Assembly: GCA_027625215.1 (NCBI GenBank)
Contig: JAQBWJ010000085.1
Coordinates: 1 to 7,834, forward strand
Origin: Candidatus Poribacteria bacterium
Lineage (GTDB): Bacteria > Poribacteria > WGA-4E > GCA-2687025
Direction of reading: 5' to 3'
DNA: 7,834 bases
Part shown: positions 1-6,297 of the stretch, in pieces
Layout: every line of letters begins with the position of its first letter
How positions within the stretch are numbered: position 1 is the stretch's first letter
Notes under the pieces: model-generated
Database searches by the model: none
What the model was told of the DNA's origin: nothing
What the model saw: only the letters and a program-made list of their open reading frames with translations
Made by a program: the position numbers and the translations under genes

Positions 1-1122
1 CTCTGGCATCCGAAGGGCGCGTTGGTGCGTCATCTCGTCGAGGAGTTCTGGCGCAAACGGCACCTCGAAGGTGGTTACGAATTTGTCTACAGCCCCCACA
101 TCGGGCGCAGCAAACTGTGGGAAACGAGCGGGCACCTCGACTTCTACGCGGAGAGCATGTACTCCCCCGTCGACATCGATGGTCAGGAGTACTATCTCAA
201 ACCGATGAACTGCCCGTTCCACATCCTGATCTATCAGAGCCGCCAGCACTCGTACCGCGAACTGCCGTTGCGTTACGCGGAGCTCGGCACAGTGTACCGT
301 TATGAACGCGCGGGCGTGCTACACGGACTGCTCCGCGTGCGCGGCTTCACCCAAGACGACGCGCACCTGTTCTGCCGACCGGAACAGATGCCCGACGAAA
401 TCGACCGCGTGCTGAACTTCTGTCTCAACCTACTGCGGTCGTTTGGCTTCACCGAGTTCGAGATATTCCTCTCGACCCGACCCGAAAAATCGGTCGGCGA
501 CGAAGCGCAGTGGGATGCCGCGACCATCGCATTGCGCGAGGCGATCATTCGCGCTGGACTTCCCTTTGAAGTCGATGAAGGCGGCGGCGCGTTCTACGGT
601 CCCAAAATCGACCTGAAGATCAAGGATTCGCTCGAACGTTCGTGGCAATGCTCGACCATTCAGTTCGACTTCAACTTGCCGGAACGGTTCGATATAACGT
701 ATATCGGTGAAGACGGACGCCAACATCGTCCGTATATGGTGCATCGCGCGTTGCTCGGTTCAGTTGAGCGTTTCTTCGGCGTGTTGGTGGAGCATTTCGG
801 CGGGGCGTTCCCCGTGTGGCTCGCGCCGACACAGGCGATCATCCTGACGATCACAGACGATCAGCAGGAGTACGCGCTCGATGTGGAGAAGCAACTGAAG
901 GATGCGGGACTGCGCGTCGAATCGGACTTGCGGGGTGAAAAACTCGGCTTGAAGATTCGGGAAGCGCAGTTGGCGAAAGTGCCCTACATGCTCGTCGTAG
1001 GGAATAAGGAGGTCGAAAGCCGTCAAGTCGCCGTGCGTGCCCGTTCCGGGAACGATCTCGGGGCGATGACGGTTGAGGCGTTCGTTCAACAAGCAAGAGA
1101 GGACATCGACGCAAAGATATGA
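1..1122 (+). CDS. thrS: Threonyl-tRNA synthetase, 5'-truncated by the window edge
   Basis: This gene attaches threonine to tRNA-Thr in the cytoplasm. The open frame runs from base 1 (LWHPKGALVR), so the N-terminal TGS and editing domains lie upstream, outside the window. The visible 373 residues are the class II catalytic core followed by the anticodon-binding domain from about residue 273. Three zinc ligands are visible: Cys71 in KPMNCP, His122 in FTQDDAH and His248 in MVHRALLG. Their spacing (51 and 126 residues) equals that of Cys334, His385 and His511 in the E. coli enzyme. Motif 2 is around residues 91-102 (RYAELGTVYRYE), followed by HGLLRVRGFTQDDAH. Motif 3 is GSVERFFG at 253-260. The TTG at base 22 is an internal leucine codon and not a start. 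The stop codon overlaps the infC start (ATGA), which suggests one operon and coupled translation. No damage is visible. Confidence 0.98.
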   Translation, partial: LWHPKGALVRHLVEEFWRKRHLEGGYEFVYSPHIGRSKLWETSGHLDFYAESMYSPVDIDGQEYYLKPMNCPFHILIYQSRQHSYRELPLRYAELGTVYRYERAGVLHGLLRVRGFTQDDAHLFCRPEQMPDEIDRVLNFCLNLLRSFGFTEFEIFLSTRPEKSVGDEAQWDAATIALREAIIRAGLPFEVDEGGGAFYGPKIDLKIKDSLERSWQCSTIQFDFNLPERFDITYIGEDGRQHRPYMVHRALLGSVERFFGVLVEHFGGAFPVWLAPTQAIILTITDDQQEYALDVEKQLKDAGLRVESDLRGEKLGLKIREAQLAKVPYMLVVGNKEVESRQVAVRARSGNDLGAMTVEAFVQQAREDIDAKI

Positions 1123-1682
1123 GGCACCGCTCTCGACGCTTCGCGACTCCCGAAAAACGGGAACCGAAAGTGCGGATCAATGACGCGATCCGCGCTCGTG
1201 AAGTCCGCGTCATCGACGGGGACGGCACGCAGTTGGGGATCATGGACCCCGAAGAAGCGATTCGCATCGCCAGTGGCAAAAACCTTGACCTGGTTGAGGT
1301 CGCGCCCGACGCGAAACCGCCCGTCTGCCGTATCATGAACTATTCCAAGTACCGCTACGAGCAGGAAAAGAAGGCGCGGCAAGCACGTAAGGCGCAGAAA
1401 AACATCGAGATCAAAGAGATTCGGCTCAAGCCGAACATGGCGGGACACGACCTCGAATACCGAGTCCGACACGCGGAGGAGTTTCTGGAAGACGGAAACA
1501 AAGTGCGCGCGACGGTGCGGTTCTTCGGTCGGCAGATCATCCATACCCAGTTGGGTCACGAGCTCCTGTCGCAGTTCGCGCAGATGCTCGGCGAGAAGGC
1601 GGTCATCGAGAACTCGCCTCGTATGGAAGGTCGGCAGATGTCGATCCTGCTCGCTCCGGCGAACGAAGCGCGTTCGTCGTAA
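1119..1682 (+). CDS. infC: Translation initiation factor IF-3
   Basis: IF3 binds the 30S ribosomal subunit, prevents early 50S joining and proofreads start codon and initiator tRNA selection. The protein has 187 residues, close to the usual 170-180. The N-domain (about 18-75) includes INDAIRAREVR and LVEVAPDAKPPVCRIMNYSKYRYEQ, the family signature region. A lysine/arginine-rich linker (about 80-98) follows. The C-domain (about 99-182) contains EIRLKPNM, FLEDGNKVRATVRFFGR and EGRQMSILLAP. The ATG overlaps the thrS stop by 4 bases. The nearest purine-rich match (GAGAGGA, 1097-1103) is 15 bases upstream, which is far, so initiation probably depends on ribosomes finishing thrS. An in-frame stop at 1074 rules out a longer form with a usual start codon. 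A GTG at 1170 (Val18) would give a shorter, still plausible protein, and a 5-bp hairpin (TCCCG/CGGGA, 1148-1162) precedes it. rpmI and rplT are not next. Confidence 0.97.
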   Translation: MRHRSRRFATPEKREPKVRINDAIRAREVRVIDGDGTQLGIMDPEEAIRIASGKNLDLVEVAPDAKPPVCRIMNYSKYRYEQEKKARQARKAQKNIEIKEIRLKPNMAGHDLEYRVRHAEEFLEDGNKVRATVRFFGRQIIHTQLGHELLSQFAQMLGEKAVIENSPRMEGRQMSILLAPANEARSS

Positions 1683-1721
1683 CGGTCTCGTCATTCATTT
1701 TGGGAAAGATAAACTCGTTTT

Positions 1722-1750
1722 CCAACCGACGACGAGTGTCGGTGGTTTGT
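1722..1750 (+). terminator. Weak candidate terminator after thrS-infC
   Basis: A hairpin with the 6-bp stem ACCGAC/GTCGGT (1725-1730 and 1738-1743) and a 7-base loop can be extended by two C-G pairs past a bulged A at 1724. It lies 40 bases after the infC stop. Only a short, broken T tract (TTTGT) follows on the plus strand, and none follows on the minus strand. A competing pairing, ACTCGT/ACGAGT (1713-1718 and 1732-1737), would disrupt it. It is the only terminator-like structure seen between infC and the convergent regulator gene. Confidence 0.3.
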
Positions 1751-1782
1751 GCGCCGATTTCCTACTTTCGACCGAGAGCGAG

Positions 1783-3969
1783 TCAACCGCTTTCCGAATC
1801 TTTCAATTTGCGCCAAAGCGTCGTACGACTGATGCCGAGCCGTTTCGCGGCGGTTTGATGATTGCCGCCGCTTTCCCTCAGTACGCGGTCCGCCAACTCT
1901 TTCTCTAATTCCGCCAGTGGGTTCGCCGAGCTCAATGCGCGTTCGATCATGTCTCCGTCGGGACGCAGCAGGTCGGGTGAAAGATGGCGCGCTTCGATCA
2001 CCGCTTCCTGACAGCGCACGAAGGCGTGTTCGATAACGTTTTCCAACTCGCGCACGTTGCCGGGATAGTCGTAATCGAGCAACCGTCCCATCGCGTCCGG
2101 CGAAACGTTCACAATCGATTTGCCCGTTCGTCGTCGGTACTTGTCGAGAAACCAATCAATCAACAGCGGAATGTCCTCGCGCCGTTCTCTCAGCGCGGGG
2201 AGGCGGATCGGCACGACGTTCAGTCGGTAAAACAGGTCTTCCCGAAACACGCCGTCGCGCATCGCCGCTCGCAGATCGCGGTTCGTCGCGGCGATGACCC
2301 GCGCATCCACTTGTGTCGGTGTCGACGCGCCGACTCGCTCGAATTCGCCCTCCTGCAAGACACGCAGCAGTTTCACTTGCGTCGTCGCGCTCATCTCGCC
2401 GATTTCGTCCAGGAAAATCGTCCCGCCGTGCGCGAGCTCGAACCTGCCTCTGCGCGCCGCCGTCGCCCCCGTATACGCGCCTTTGACATGCCCGAACAGT
2501 TCGCTCTCCAACAGATTGTCCGACAACGCCGCGCAGTTCACGGCGACGAATGGCTTGCGCGCGCGCGGACTCTGCGCGTGGATCGCTCGCGCGACAAGTT
2601 CCTTCCCCGTCCCGCTCTCGCCTTGAATCAACACCGTCGTGGACATTGGCGCGACCTGTTCGATCAGCGTGTAGATATCCCGCATGACCGCGTTCTTGCC
2701 GATCAACTGTTCAAACGAATCTCGCTCGTCCAGCCGTTCCTGCAACGCAACGACTTCGGAGATGTCATGAGCGAACCCATGAATCATCGGAGAGCCGAGC
2801 CGCTCCGTTCCAACTGCTCGGATTTCAACCGGCAGAAAGTCGCCATTGCGCCTTTTGAACCGCGCGCGAAACGTGACAGGCGGCAACCCCGGTTTGAGCT
2901 CCGTCATCAGCGACAGCACGCTCTCCGCCTCGCGCGCCACCAACAGATCAGCAAAACTGAGTTGAGACAGCGCTTTGTACGAATAGCCGAGCAACGTTTG
3001 CAGTTTTTCGTTGAAGGTCACGAACGGCTCAGTCGGCGATGGGCAAACGAAAATCGCGTCGTTTGCCGTCTCGAACAGGATGCGATATCGCTCCTCGTTT
3101 TGTGCGAGCTCCCCGATCCATCTCCCGCGCTCAATGAGGATCGACAGTTGCCCAGCGATCTGCGTCAGAAACCCAACGTGAGATTCCGTAAAAGCGTGCG
3201 CCATTTCGCTCGTGAAGAAGACGACGCCAATCGGCGATCCCTGTACTTTGAGCGGCAGCGTCAAACTCGACAGCATCCCCTCTTCAAGAATAAGACGAGT
3301 CCATCCGCTCGGACGACGCTCGTAGTGTGCTTGCAGATCGTTCAGCACCCGGATTTCGCCCCGCTGTAAAATCCCTTCGAGACTCGTTCCCTCAACGCGC
3401 GCCGAGTACCCGTTGTCCAACCGAATCGGACGATTGGAAACCGTTTTCACCTGCACCAACCTGCCGGACGATTCATCCAACAGCGCAAGCCCAAGACGGT
3501 CGTGCGGCACGACGGGTTGCAAATCCGCGTAGATCAGTTGAAACACGTCGTCCAACGAACGCGCCTCGCGGATACGGTCGAGAATATGCACGACGGACGC
3601 AGTCCGCGAATTGTCGCCCTGCGATTGTTGCTCGTGTTGAAATCCATCGTAGTCGTTTGCGGGCACGGCGATCTGCACGACTTCATCCTCGATCCGCACC
3701 GCGTATCGACGGACTCCAGGGGTTTGAATCGCATTCCCCGTTTTGACGCAATACTGCCAGTCATGCCACGGGCACGTCACAATGGAACCTTCCAACGCGC
3801 CCTCGTTCAGCGGTCCTCCTTGATGCGGGCAGGCGTTGTCTATCGCGCACAGTTCGCCGTCGACGTTGAAGATGGCGACGGGTCGGTCTAGAACTTGCAC
3901 GACTTCGGACGATCCACATTCGATCTTGTTGGAAAGCGAAACGTTGATCCATTGCACTGTCCGCGTCAT
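1783..3969 (-). CDS. Sigma-54-dependent activator with N-terminal Rieske [2Fe-2S], GAF and PAS domains
   Basis: This is a predicted cytoplasmic enhancer-binding protein of 728 residues that would use ATP to open sigma-54 promoters. Residues 1-105 are a Rieske ferredoxin-type domain. Its ligands are Cys47-Pro-His49 and Cys66-Pro-Trp-His69, separated by 16 residues. It lacks the extra disulfide cysteines of cytochrome bc1-type Rieske proteins. A GAF domain spans about 125-285. A PAS domain spans about 290-412 (from NEERYRILFETANDAIFV to FAHDISEVV). The AAA+ domain is about 420-650, with Walker A GESGTGKE (450-457), GAYTGA loop (497-502), Walker B GGTIFLDEIGE (515-525), RxDLFYRLNV (from 576) and YPGNVRELEN (635-644). 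A Fis-type helix-turn-helix ends the protein (about 690-723, NHQTAAKRLGISRTTLWRKLK). There is no phosphoreceiver domain. The ATG at 3969 is chosen because AGAGGAG lies 8 bases upstream and the Rieske fold begins just after it. A TTG 31 codons upstream would fall inside the promoter. The inferred role is redox- or ligand-gated transcription; the Rieske function is not proven. Confidence 0.95.
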   Translation of the reverse strand: MTRTVQWINVSLSNKIECGSSEVVQVLDRPVAIFNVDGELCAIDNACPHQGGPLNEGALEGSIVTCPWHDWQYCVKTGNAIQTPGVRRYAVRIEDEVVQIAVPANDYDGFQHEQQSQGDNSRTASVVHILDRIREARSLDDVFQLIYADLQPVVPHDRLGLALLDESSGRLVQVKTVSNRPIRLDNGYSARVEGTSLEGILQRGEIRVLNDLQAHYERRPSGWTRLILEEGMLSSLTLPLKVQGSPIGVVFFTSEMAHAFTESHVGFLTQIAGQLSILIERGRWIGELAQNEERYRILFETANDAIFVCPSPTEPFVTFNEKLQTLLGYSYKALSQLSFADLLVAREAESVLSLMTELKPGLPPVTFRARFKRRNGDFLPVEIRAVGTERLGSPMIHGFAHDISEVVALQERLDERDSFEQLIGKNAVMRDIYTLIEQVAPMSTTVLIQGESGTGKELVARAIHAQSPRARKPFVAVNCAALSDNLLESELFGHVKGAYTGATAARRGRFELAHGGTIFLDEIGEMSATTQVKLLRVLQEGEFERVGASTPTQVDARVIAATNRDLRAAMRDGVFREDLFYRLNVVPIRLPALRERREDIPLLIDWFLDKYRRRTGKSIVNVSPDAMGRLLDYDYPGNVRELENVIEHAFVRCQEAVIEARHLSPDLLRPDGDMIERALSSANPLAELEKELADRVLRESGGNHQTAAKRLGISRTTLWRKLKDSESG

Positions 3970-4010
3970 GGTATCGGCTCCTCTTCGGTTCAAGGGAAGT
4001 ACGATACCAT
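3968..4010 (-). repeat. Perfect 9-bp inverted repeat bracketing the ribosome binding site and start codon
   Basis: ATGGTATCG at 3968-3976 and CGATACCAT at 4002-4010 are exact reverse complements with a 25-base spacer. Read on the minus strand, the second arm covers the first two bases of the regulator's ATG, and the Shine-Dalgarno sequence is in the spacer. As RNA, a 9-bp stem would hold part of the start codon. As DNA, the two arms are about 34 bp apart centre to centre, roughly three helical turns, and could be two half-sites. Which of these applies, if either, is inference. Confidence 0.6.
3978..3984 (-). promoter_or_regulatory. Ribosome binding site that fixes the regulator start
   Basis: AGAGGAG on the minus strand lies 8 bases before the ATG at 3969. 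It is the strongest Shine-Dalgarno match near this gene and decides against the upstream in-frame TTG at 4062. It sits in the loop between the two arms of the 9-bp inverted repeat described separately. Confidence 0.85.
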
Positions 4011-4036
4011 ATGCCTGATCCAGCCGCCACCCGAAA

Positions 4037-4052
4037 GTTTCATAATTGAAAC
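4037..4052. promoter_or_regulatory. 16-bp palindrome, candidate operator
   Basis: GTTTCATAATTGAAAC has perfect 6-bp arms (GTTTCA/TGAAAC) around TAAT. It overlaps the proposed -10 box of the regulator promoter. A symmetrical AT-rich site of this size suits a dimeric helix-turn-helix protein. Binding here would be expected to block transcription, so autorepression by the encoded Fis-type regulator is one possible reading. No second clear copy was found in the window. Confidence 0.45.
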
Positions 4053-4066
4053 GGATGTGCAATCAA
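4039..4066 (-). promoter_or_regulatory. Candidate sigma-70-type promoter of the regulator gene
   Basis: On the minus strand TTGATT (4066-4061) and TATGAA (4044-4039) are separated by 16 bases. Each matches the -35/-10 consensus at 4 of 6 positions. Transcription would start near 4032 and leave a leader of about 60 bases containing the 9-bp inverted repeat. The -10 box lies within the 16-bp palindrome at 4037-4052. The match is moderate, and a non-E. coli sigma factor may prefer a different spacing. Confidence 0.4.
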
Positions 4067-4120
4067 GGAACAACTCTGAGCGGGAGCGTGGGGTTCGGAA
4101 ACGCAATACAATGCGAAGAT

Positions 4121-4152
4121 ACAAAAAGAAAAGGGCGGAGAGTTCCGCCCTT
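4121..4152 (-). terminator. Strong rho-independent terminator of the lactonase gene
   Basis: AAGGGCGGA (4131-4139) and TCCGCCCTT (4144-4152) form a perfect 9-bp, GC-rich stem with a 4-base loop. On the minus strand it is followed by TTTTCTTTTT, a classic U tract, part of which overlaps the end of the stem. It begins 25 bases after the lactonase stop codon. There is no T tract on the plus strand, so it acts in one direction. It separates lactonase transcription from the regulator gene downstream on the same strand. Confidence 0.92.
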
Positions 4153-4177
4153 ACTCGCTCAATTCGTCACGTTCGTC

Positions 4178-5257
4178 TCAACCGATGGTCAAGAACTTGA
4201 CGCACACGGGCGCAGGAACCTCGACAGAATGACCTGTCGGCTCCGGCACGCCCGTCGTTTGGTTGATCTTGAAGACGACGATATTGTCCGAGCTCTGATT
4301 CGCCGCAAGTAAGAACTTCCCGGACGGATCAATCCCAAAGTTGCGCGGCGTCTTACCGCCCGACGACACCAGACCGACCTGTTTCATCGTGCCAGCGGTC
4401 GGGTCGAGTTCGTAGATGACGATGGTATCGTGCCCCCGATTCGAGCCATAAAGAAACCGCCCGTCATTGGAGACGTGTACATCCGCCGTGCTGTTCCCGT
4501 TGCCGGGACCTTCGGGCTGGGTCGGAAGCGTTTGCAGCGTCAGCAACGACCCCTTCTCTGCATCGTATCGGAAGGCTGTCATCGTGCAGTCTATCTCGTT
4601 GATGACGTAGGCGAACCGTCCTGTCGGGTGAAAGGCGAAGTGGCGAGGACCAGCACCCAACGCAACTTCCGCGTACGGAGGGTTGTTCGGAGTCAGTTTG
4701 CCGCGTTCCGCATCGAACCGATAGATCATCACCTTGTCAAGACCGAGATCGGCGACAAACGCGAATCGGTTGGTGGGGTCGAGATTGATCGAGTGGGCGT
4801 GCGGCTCCTTCTGCCGATTCGGATTGACGCTGCCGCCCGTGTGCTGAATGAACTCGCTCGCCTTTGAGACGGTCCCATCCGTGTTGATCGGCAACACGGC
4901 AACGTTCCCGCCGCCGTAGTTCGCCACAAGCACGTTTTTACCCGTTGAATCGACGGAAACGTGACATGGACCCGTTCCGACCGCTGACTCTCGGTTCAGA
5001 TAGGTCAACTCTCCCGACACTTGATGAATCGAGTACGCCGCTATCGCCCCACTACGATTGCCGTTGTAGTCCGCCACCTCGCTCACGGCATAGAGATACC
5101 GCCCTGACGGATGAATCGTTACGAACGACGGGTTCCGCACATCGCCGACCGCTTGAACACGGGTCAATGAGCCGTCGGATTGGTTCATCCGATAAACATA
5201 GATACCTTCACGGTCTTCGCGCGTATACGTTCCAACGTAAACAAACAGGTCGCTCAT
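4178..5257 (-). CDS. Beta-propeller lactonase, 6-phosphogluconolactonase family
   Basis: This protein has 359 residues, near the 330-380 typical of the lactonase (YbhE/YkgB-type) seven-bladed propeller family. Members hydrolyse 6-phosphogluconolactone in the oxidative pentose phosphate pathway. Relatives act on carboxymuconate or other sugar lactones, so the exact substrate is uncertain. Family landmarks in order are FVYVGTYT (5-12), NPSFVTIHPSGRYLYAVSE (42-60), GPCHVSVD (96-103), EPHAHSINLDPTNRFAFVADLG (151-172), GPRHFAFHPTGRFAYVINE (203-221), ADVHVSNDGRFLYGSNRGHD (258-277) and TPRNFGIDPSGKFLLAANQ (303-321). These repeated H/D-P-S/T-G-R/K-F/Y units mark the propeller blades. There is no signal peptide, so it is cytoplasmic. 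The ATG at 5257 is preferred because GGAGAG ends 4 bases before it; an in-frame TTG at 5269 would include that site. It is divergent from the isomerase gene and ends in its own terminator. Confidence 0.93.
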   Translation of the reverse strand: MSDLFVYVGTYTREDREGIYVYRMNQSDGSLTRVQAVGDVRNPSFVTIHPSGRYLYAVSEVADYNGNRSGAIAAYSIHQVSGELTYLNRESAVGTGPCHVSVDSTGKNVLVANYGGGNVAVLPINTDGTVSKASEFIQHTGGSVNPNRQKEPHAHSINLDPTNRFAFVADLGLDKVMIYRFDAERGKLTPNNPPYAEVALGAGPRHFAFHPTGRFAYVINEIDCTMTAFRYDAEKGSLLTLQTLPTQPEGPGNGNSTADVHVSNDGRFLYGSNRGHDTIVIYELDPTAGTMKQVGLVSSGGKTPRNFGIDPSGKFLLAANQSSDNIVVFKINQTTGVPEPTGHSVEVPAPVCVKFLTIG

Positions 5258-5261
5258 GCGT

Positions 5262-5267
5262 CTCTCC
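5262..5267 (-). promoter_or_regulatory. Ribosome binding site of the lactonase gene
   Basis: GGAGAG on the minus strand ends 4 bases before the ATG at 5257. It supports that start over the in-frame TTG four codons upstream, which would overlap it. Confidence 0.7.
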
Positions 5268-5308
5268 AAATCAAATCGGGGGGTGATGTGGGAGGAGCGT
5301 ATCAGAAC

Positions 5309-5396
5309 GTCGGCGAGATACGCAAATGGTACGTTGCGATTGCTGAGAGAACGAAGTCTCGCGCATTCATGGAAACCGCGATCCTGTCGGCGAGAT
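5309..5396. repeat. 11-bp direct repeat in the divergent control region
   Basis: GTCGGCGAGAT occurs exactly at 5309-5319 and 5386-5396, 77 bp apart, in the 251-bp space between the divergent lactonase and isomerase genes. Two copies on the same strand could bind a shared regulator of both genes. A related but shorter match (CGGCGAGAT) near 6261-6269 lies inside the isomerase coding sequence and is probably chance. No convincing promoter for the lactonase was identified here. Confidence 0.4.
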
Positions 5397-5440
5397 GTCG
5401 GAGTGTTTGACGTGCGACGTATGAAGTGCCTCCCGACACC

Positions 5441-5469
5441 TCGACGGAACGACGAACATTCGATACAAT
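5441..5469 (+). promoter_or_regulatory. Candidate promoter of the isomerase gene
   Basis: TCGACG (5441-5446, 4 of 6 to the -35 consensus) and TACAAT (5464-5469, 5 of 6 to the -10 consensus) are separated by 17 bases. Transcription would start near 5476 and give a leader of about 33 bases to the ATG at 5509. Confidence 0.5.
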
Positions 5470-5496
5470 CGTCCTTGATTCACCTGTACAACATAT

Positions 5497-5501
5497 TGGA
5501 G
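5497..5501 (+). promoter_or_regulatory. Ribosome binding site of the isomerase gene
   Basis: TGGAG lies 7 bases before the ATG at 5509. Another ATG at 5502 is too close to this site and is in a different frame. Confidence 0.7.
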
Positions 5502-5508
5502 ATGAACG

Positions 5509-6297
5509 ATGAAAAAAGGAATCTGCGTTGGCACGTTGCCCGGCGGCTTATCCGACGAAGGGTTTGCGCTCGCTAAGGAAGCGGGTTTTGAAGGCGTCGA
5601 ACTGAACACGCTCAACGACGATGAAACCCGACAGAAAGCAGCAGCGCTCGCCAAAAAACACGAGATCATCGTGCCGAGCATCATGAACTCGGCGCACTGG
5701 GGCAAACCGCTCTCCGATCCCGACCCGGCGGTGCGGCGGGAGTCGGTTGAGGGGATGCTGGCGTCGTTCGCGTCGGCGGAGGCGACGGAGGCGAAAACGG
5801 TCCTGCTCGTCCCGGCGGTCGTCAACGACAATGTGACGTACGAACAGGCGTGGATTCGCTCGCAAGCGGAAATCCTCGAGCTCCTGAAGGTTGCCGAAGA
5901 CAAGAAGATCGAGATCGCGTTGGAGAACGTCTGGAACCGCTTCATGCTCAGTCCCACCGATTTCGCGCACTATGTCGATCAGTTCAACAGCGAGTTCGTA
6001 ACCGCTTATTTCGATGTCGGGAACATCGCGCTGTACGGGATTCCGCACCACTGGATTCGGTCGTTGGGATCACGGATCACAAAGGTGCATGTCAAAGGGT
6101 TCGATACGGGAGCGCGTCAATTCACCTCGACGCTACTCGGCGGCAACATCAATTGGAACGCCGCAATGACGGCGTTGAACGACATCGGCTACGACGGTTG
6201 GATCACCGCCGAAATGCCGCAGAACCGAGAGAACCCACGTCAGGGATGCTTCGATCTAAGCGGCGAGATGGATAAGATTATTGGCGGGACCGTGTAA
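5509..6297 (+). CDS. Sugar phosphate isomerase/epimerase-like TIM-barrel protein
   Basis: This 262-residue protein belongs to the xylose isomerase-like / AP endonuclease family 2 TIM-barrel fold. The family includes hydroxypyruvate isomerases, L-xylulose-5-phosphate epimerases and related divalent-metal sugar enzymes. The barrel starts with GICVGTLPGG (4-13) and GFEGVELN (26-33). Likely metal ligands are Glu139 (IALENVWNRF), Asp169 (YFDVGN), His194 (TKVHVKGFD) and Glu235 (WITAEMP), which fall at the ends of successive strands as expected. There is no signal peptide or membrane segment. The ATG is supported by TGGAG 7 bases upstream and by the MKKGICVG start, which leads straight into the first strand. 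The substrate cannot be told from sequence. The divergent lactonase gene suggests, without proof, a shared role in sugar or sugar-acid breakdown. The 3' end faces the helicase gene 12 bases away. Confidence 0.92.
   Translation: MKKGICVGTLPGGLSDEGFALAKEAGFEGVELNTLNDDETRQKAAALAKKHEIIVPSIMNSAHWGKPLSDPDPAVRRESVEGMLASFASAEATEAKTVLLVPAVVNDNVTYEQAWIRSQAEILELLKVAEDKKIEIALENVWNRFMLSPTDFAHYVDQFNSEFVTAYFDVGNIALYGIPHHWIRSLGSRITKVHVKGFDTGARQFTSTLLGGNINWNAAMTALNDIGYDGWITAEMPQNRENPRQGCFDLSGEMDKIIGGTV

Noticed and set aside
851..1694. Minus-strand open frames opposite thrS-infC
   Set aside because: They are Arg-rich shadow translations of two highly conserved genes on the other strand.
1984..3369. Long plus-strand open frame (461 codons) opposite the regulator gene
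   Set aside because: It is antisense to a gene with clear domains. Its translation is rich in Arg, Gln and His, without recognisable motifs, and it has no ribosome binding site. It looks like a by-product of GC-rich codon use.
3970..4062. 31-codon N-terminal extension of the regulator from a TTG at 4062
   Set aside because: The TTG lies in the -35 region of the candidate promoter and has no good ribosome binding site, and the extension has no Rieske similarity. The ATG at 3969 has an excellent one.
5365..5378. Second copy of the GTTTCA/TGAAAC operator near CATTCATGGAAAC
   Set aside because: Only one half-site (GTTTC) matches and the symmetry is poor.
5258..5508. Small open frames within the divergent intergenic region
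   Set aside because: They run through the proposed promoter into the isomerase gene in another frame, have no ribosome binding site and have low-quality compositions.
3970..5508. Sigma-54 (-24/-12) promoters upstream of the regulator, lactonase or isomerase
   Set aside because: By eye no TGGC-N8-TTGC-like site with correct GG-N10-GC spacing was convincing on either strand. A weight-matrix scan would decide.
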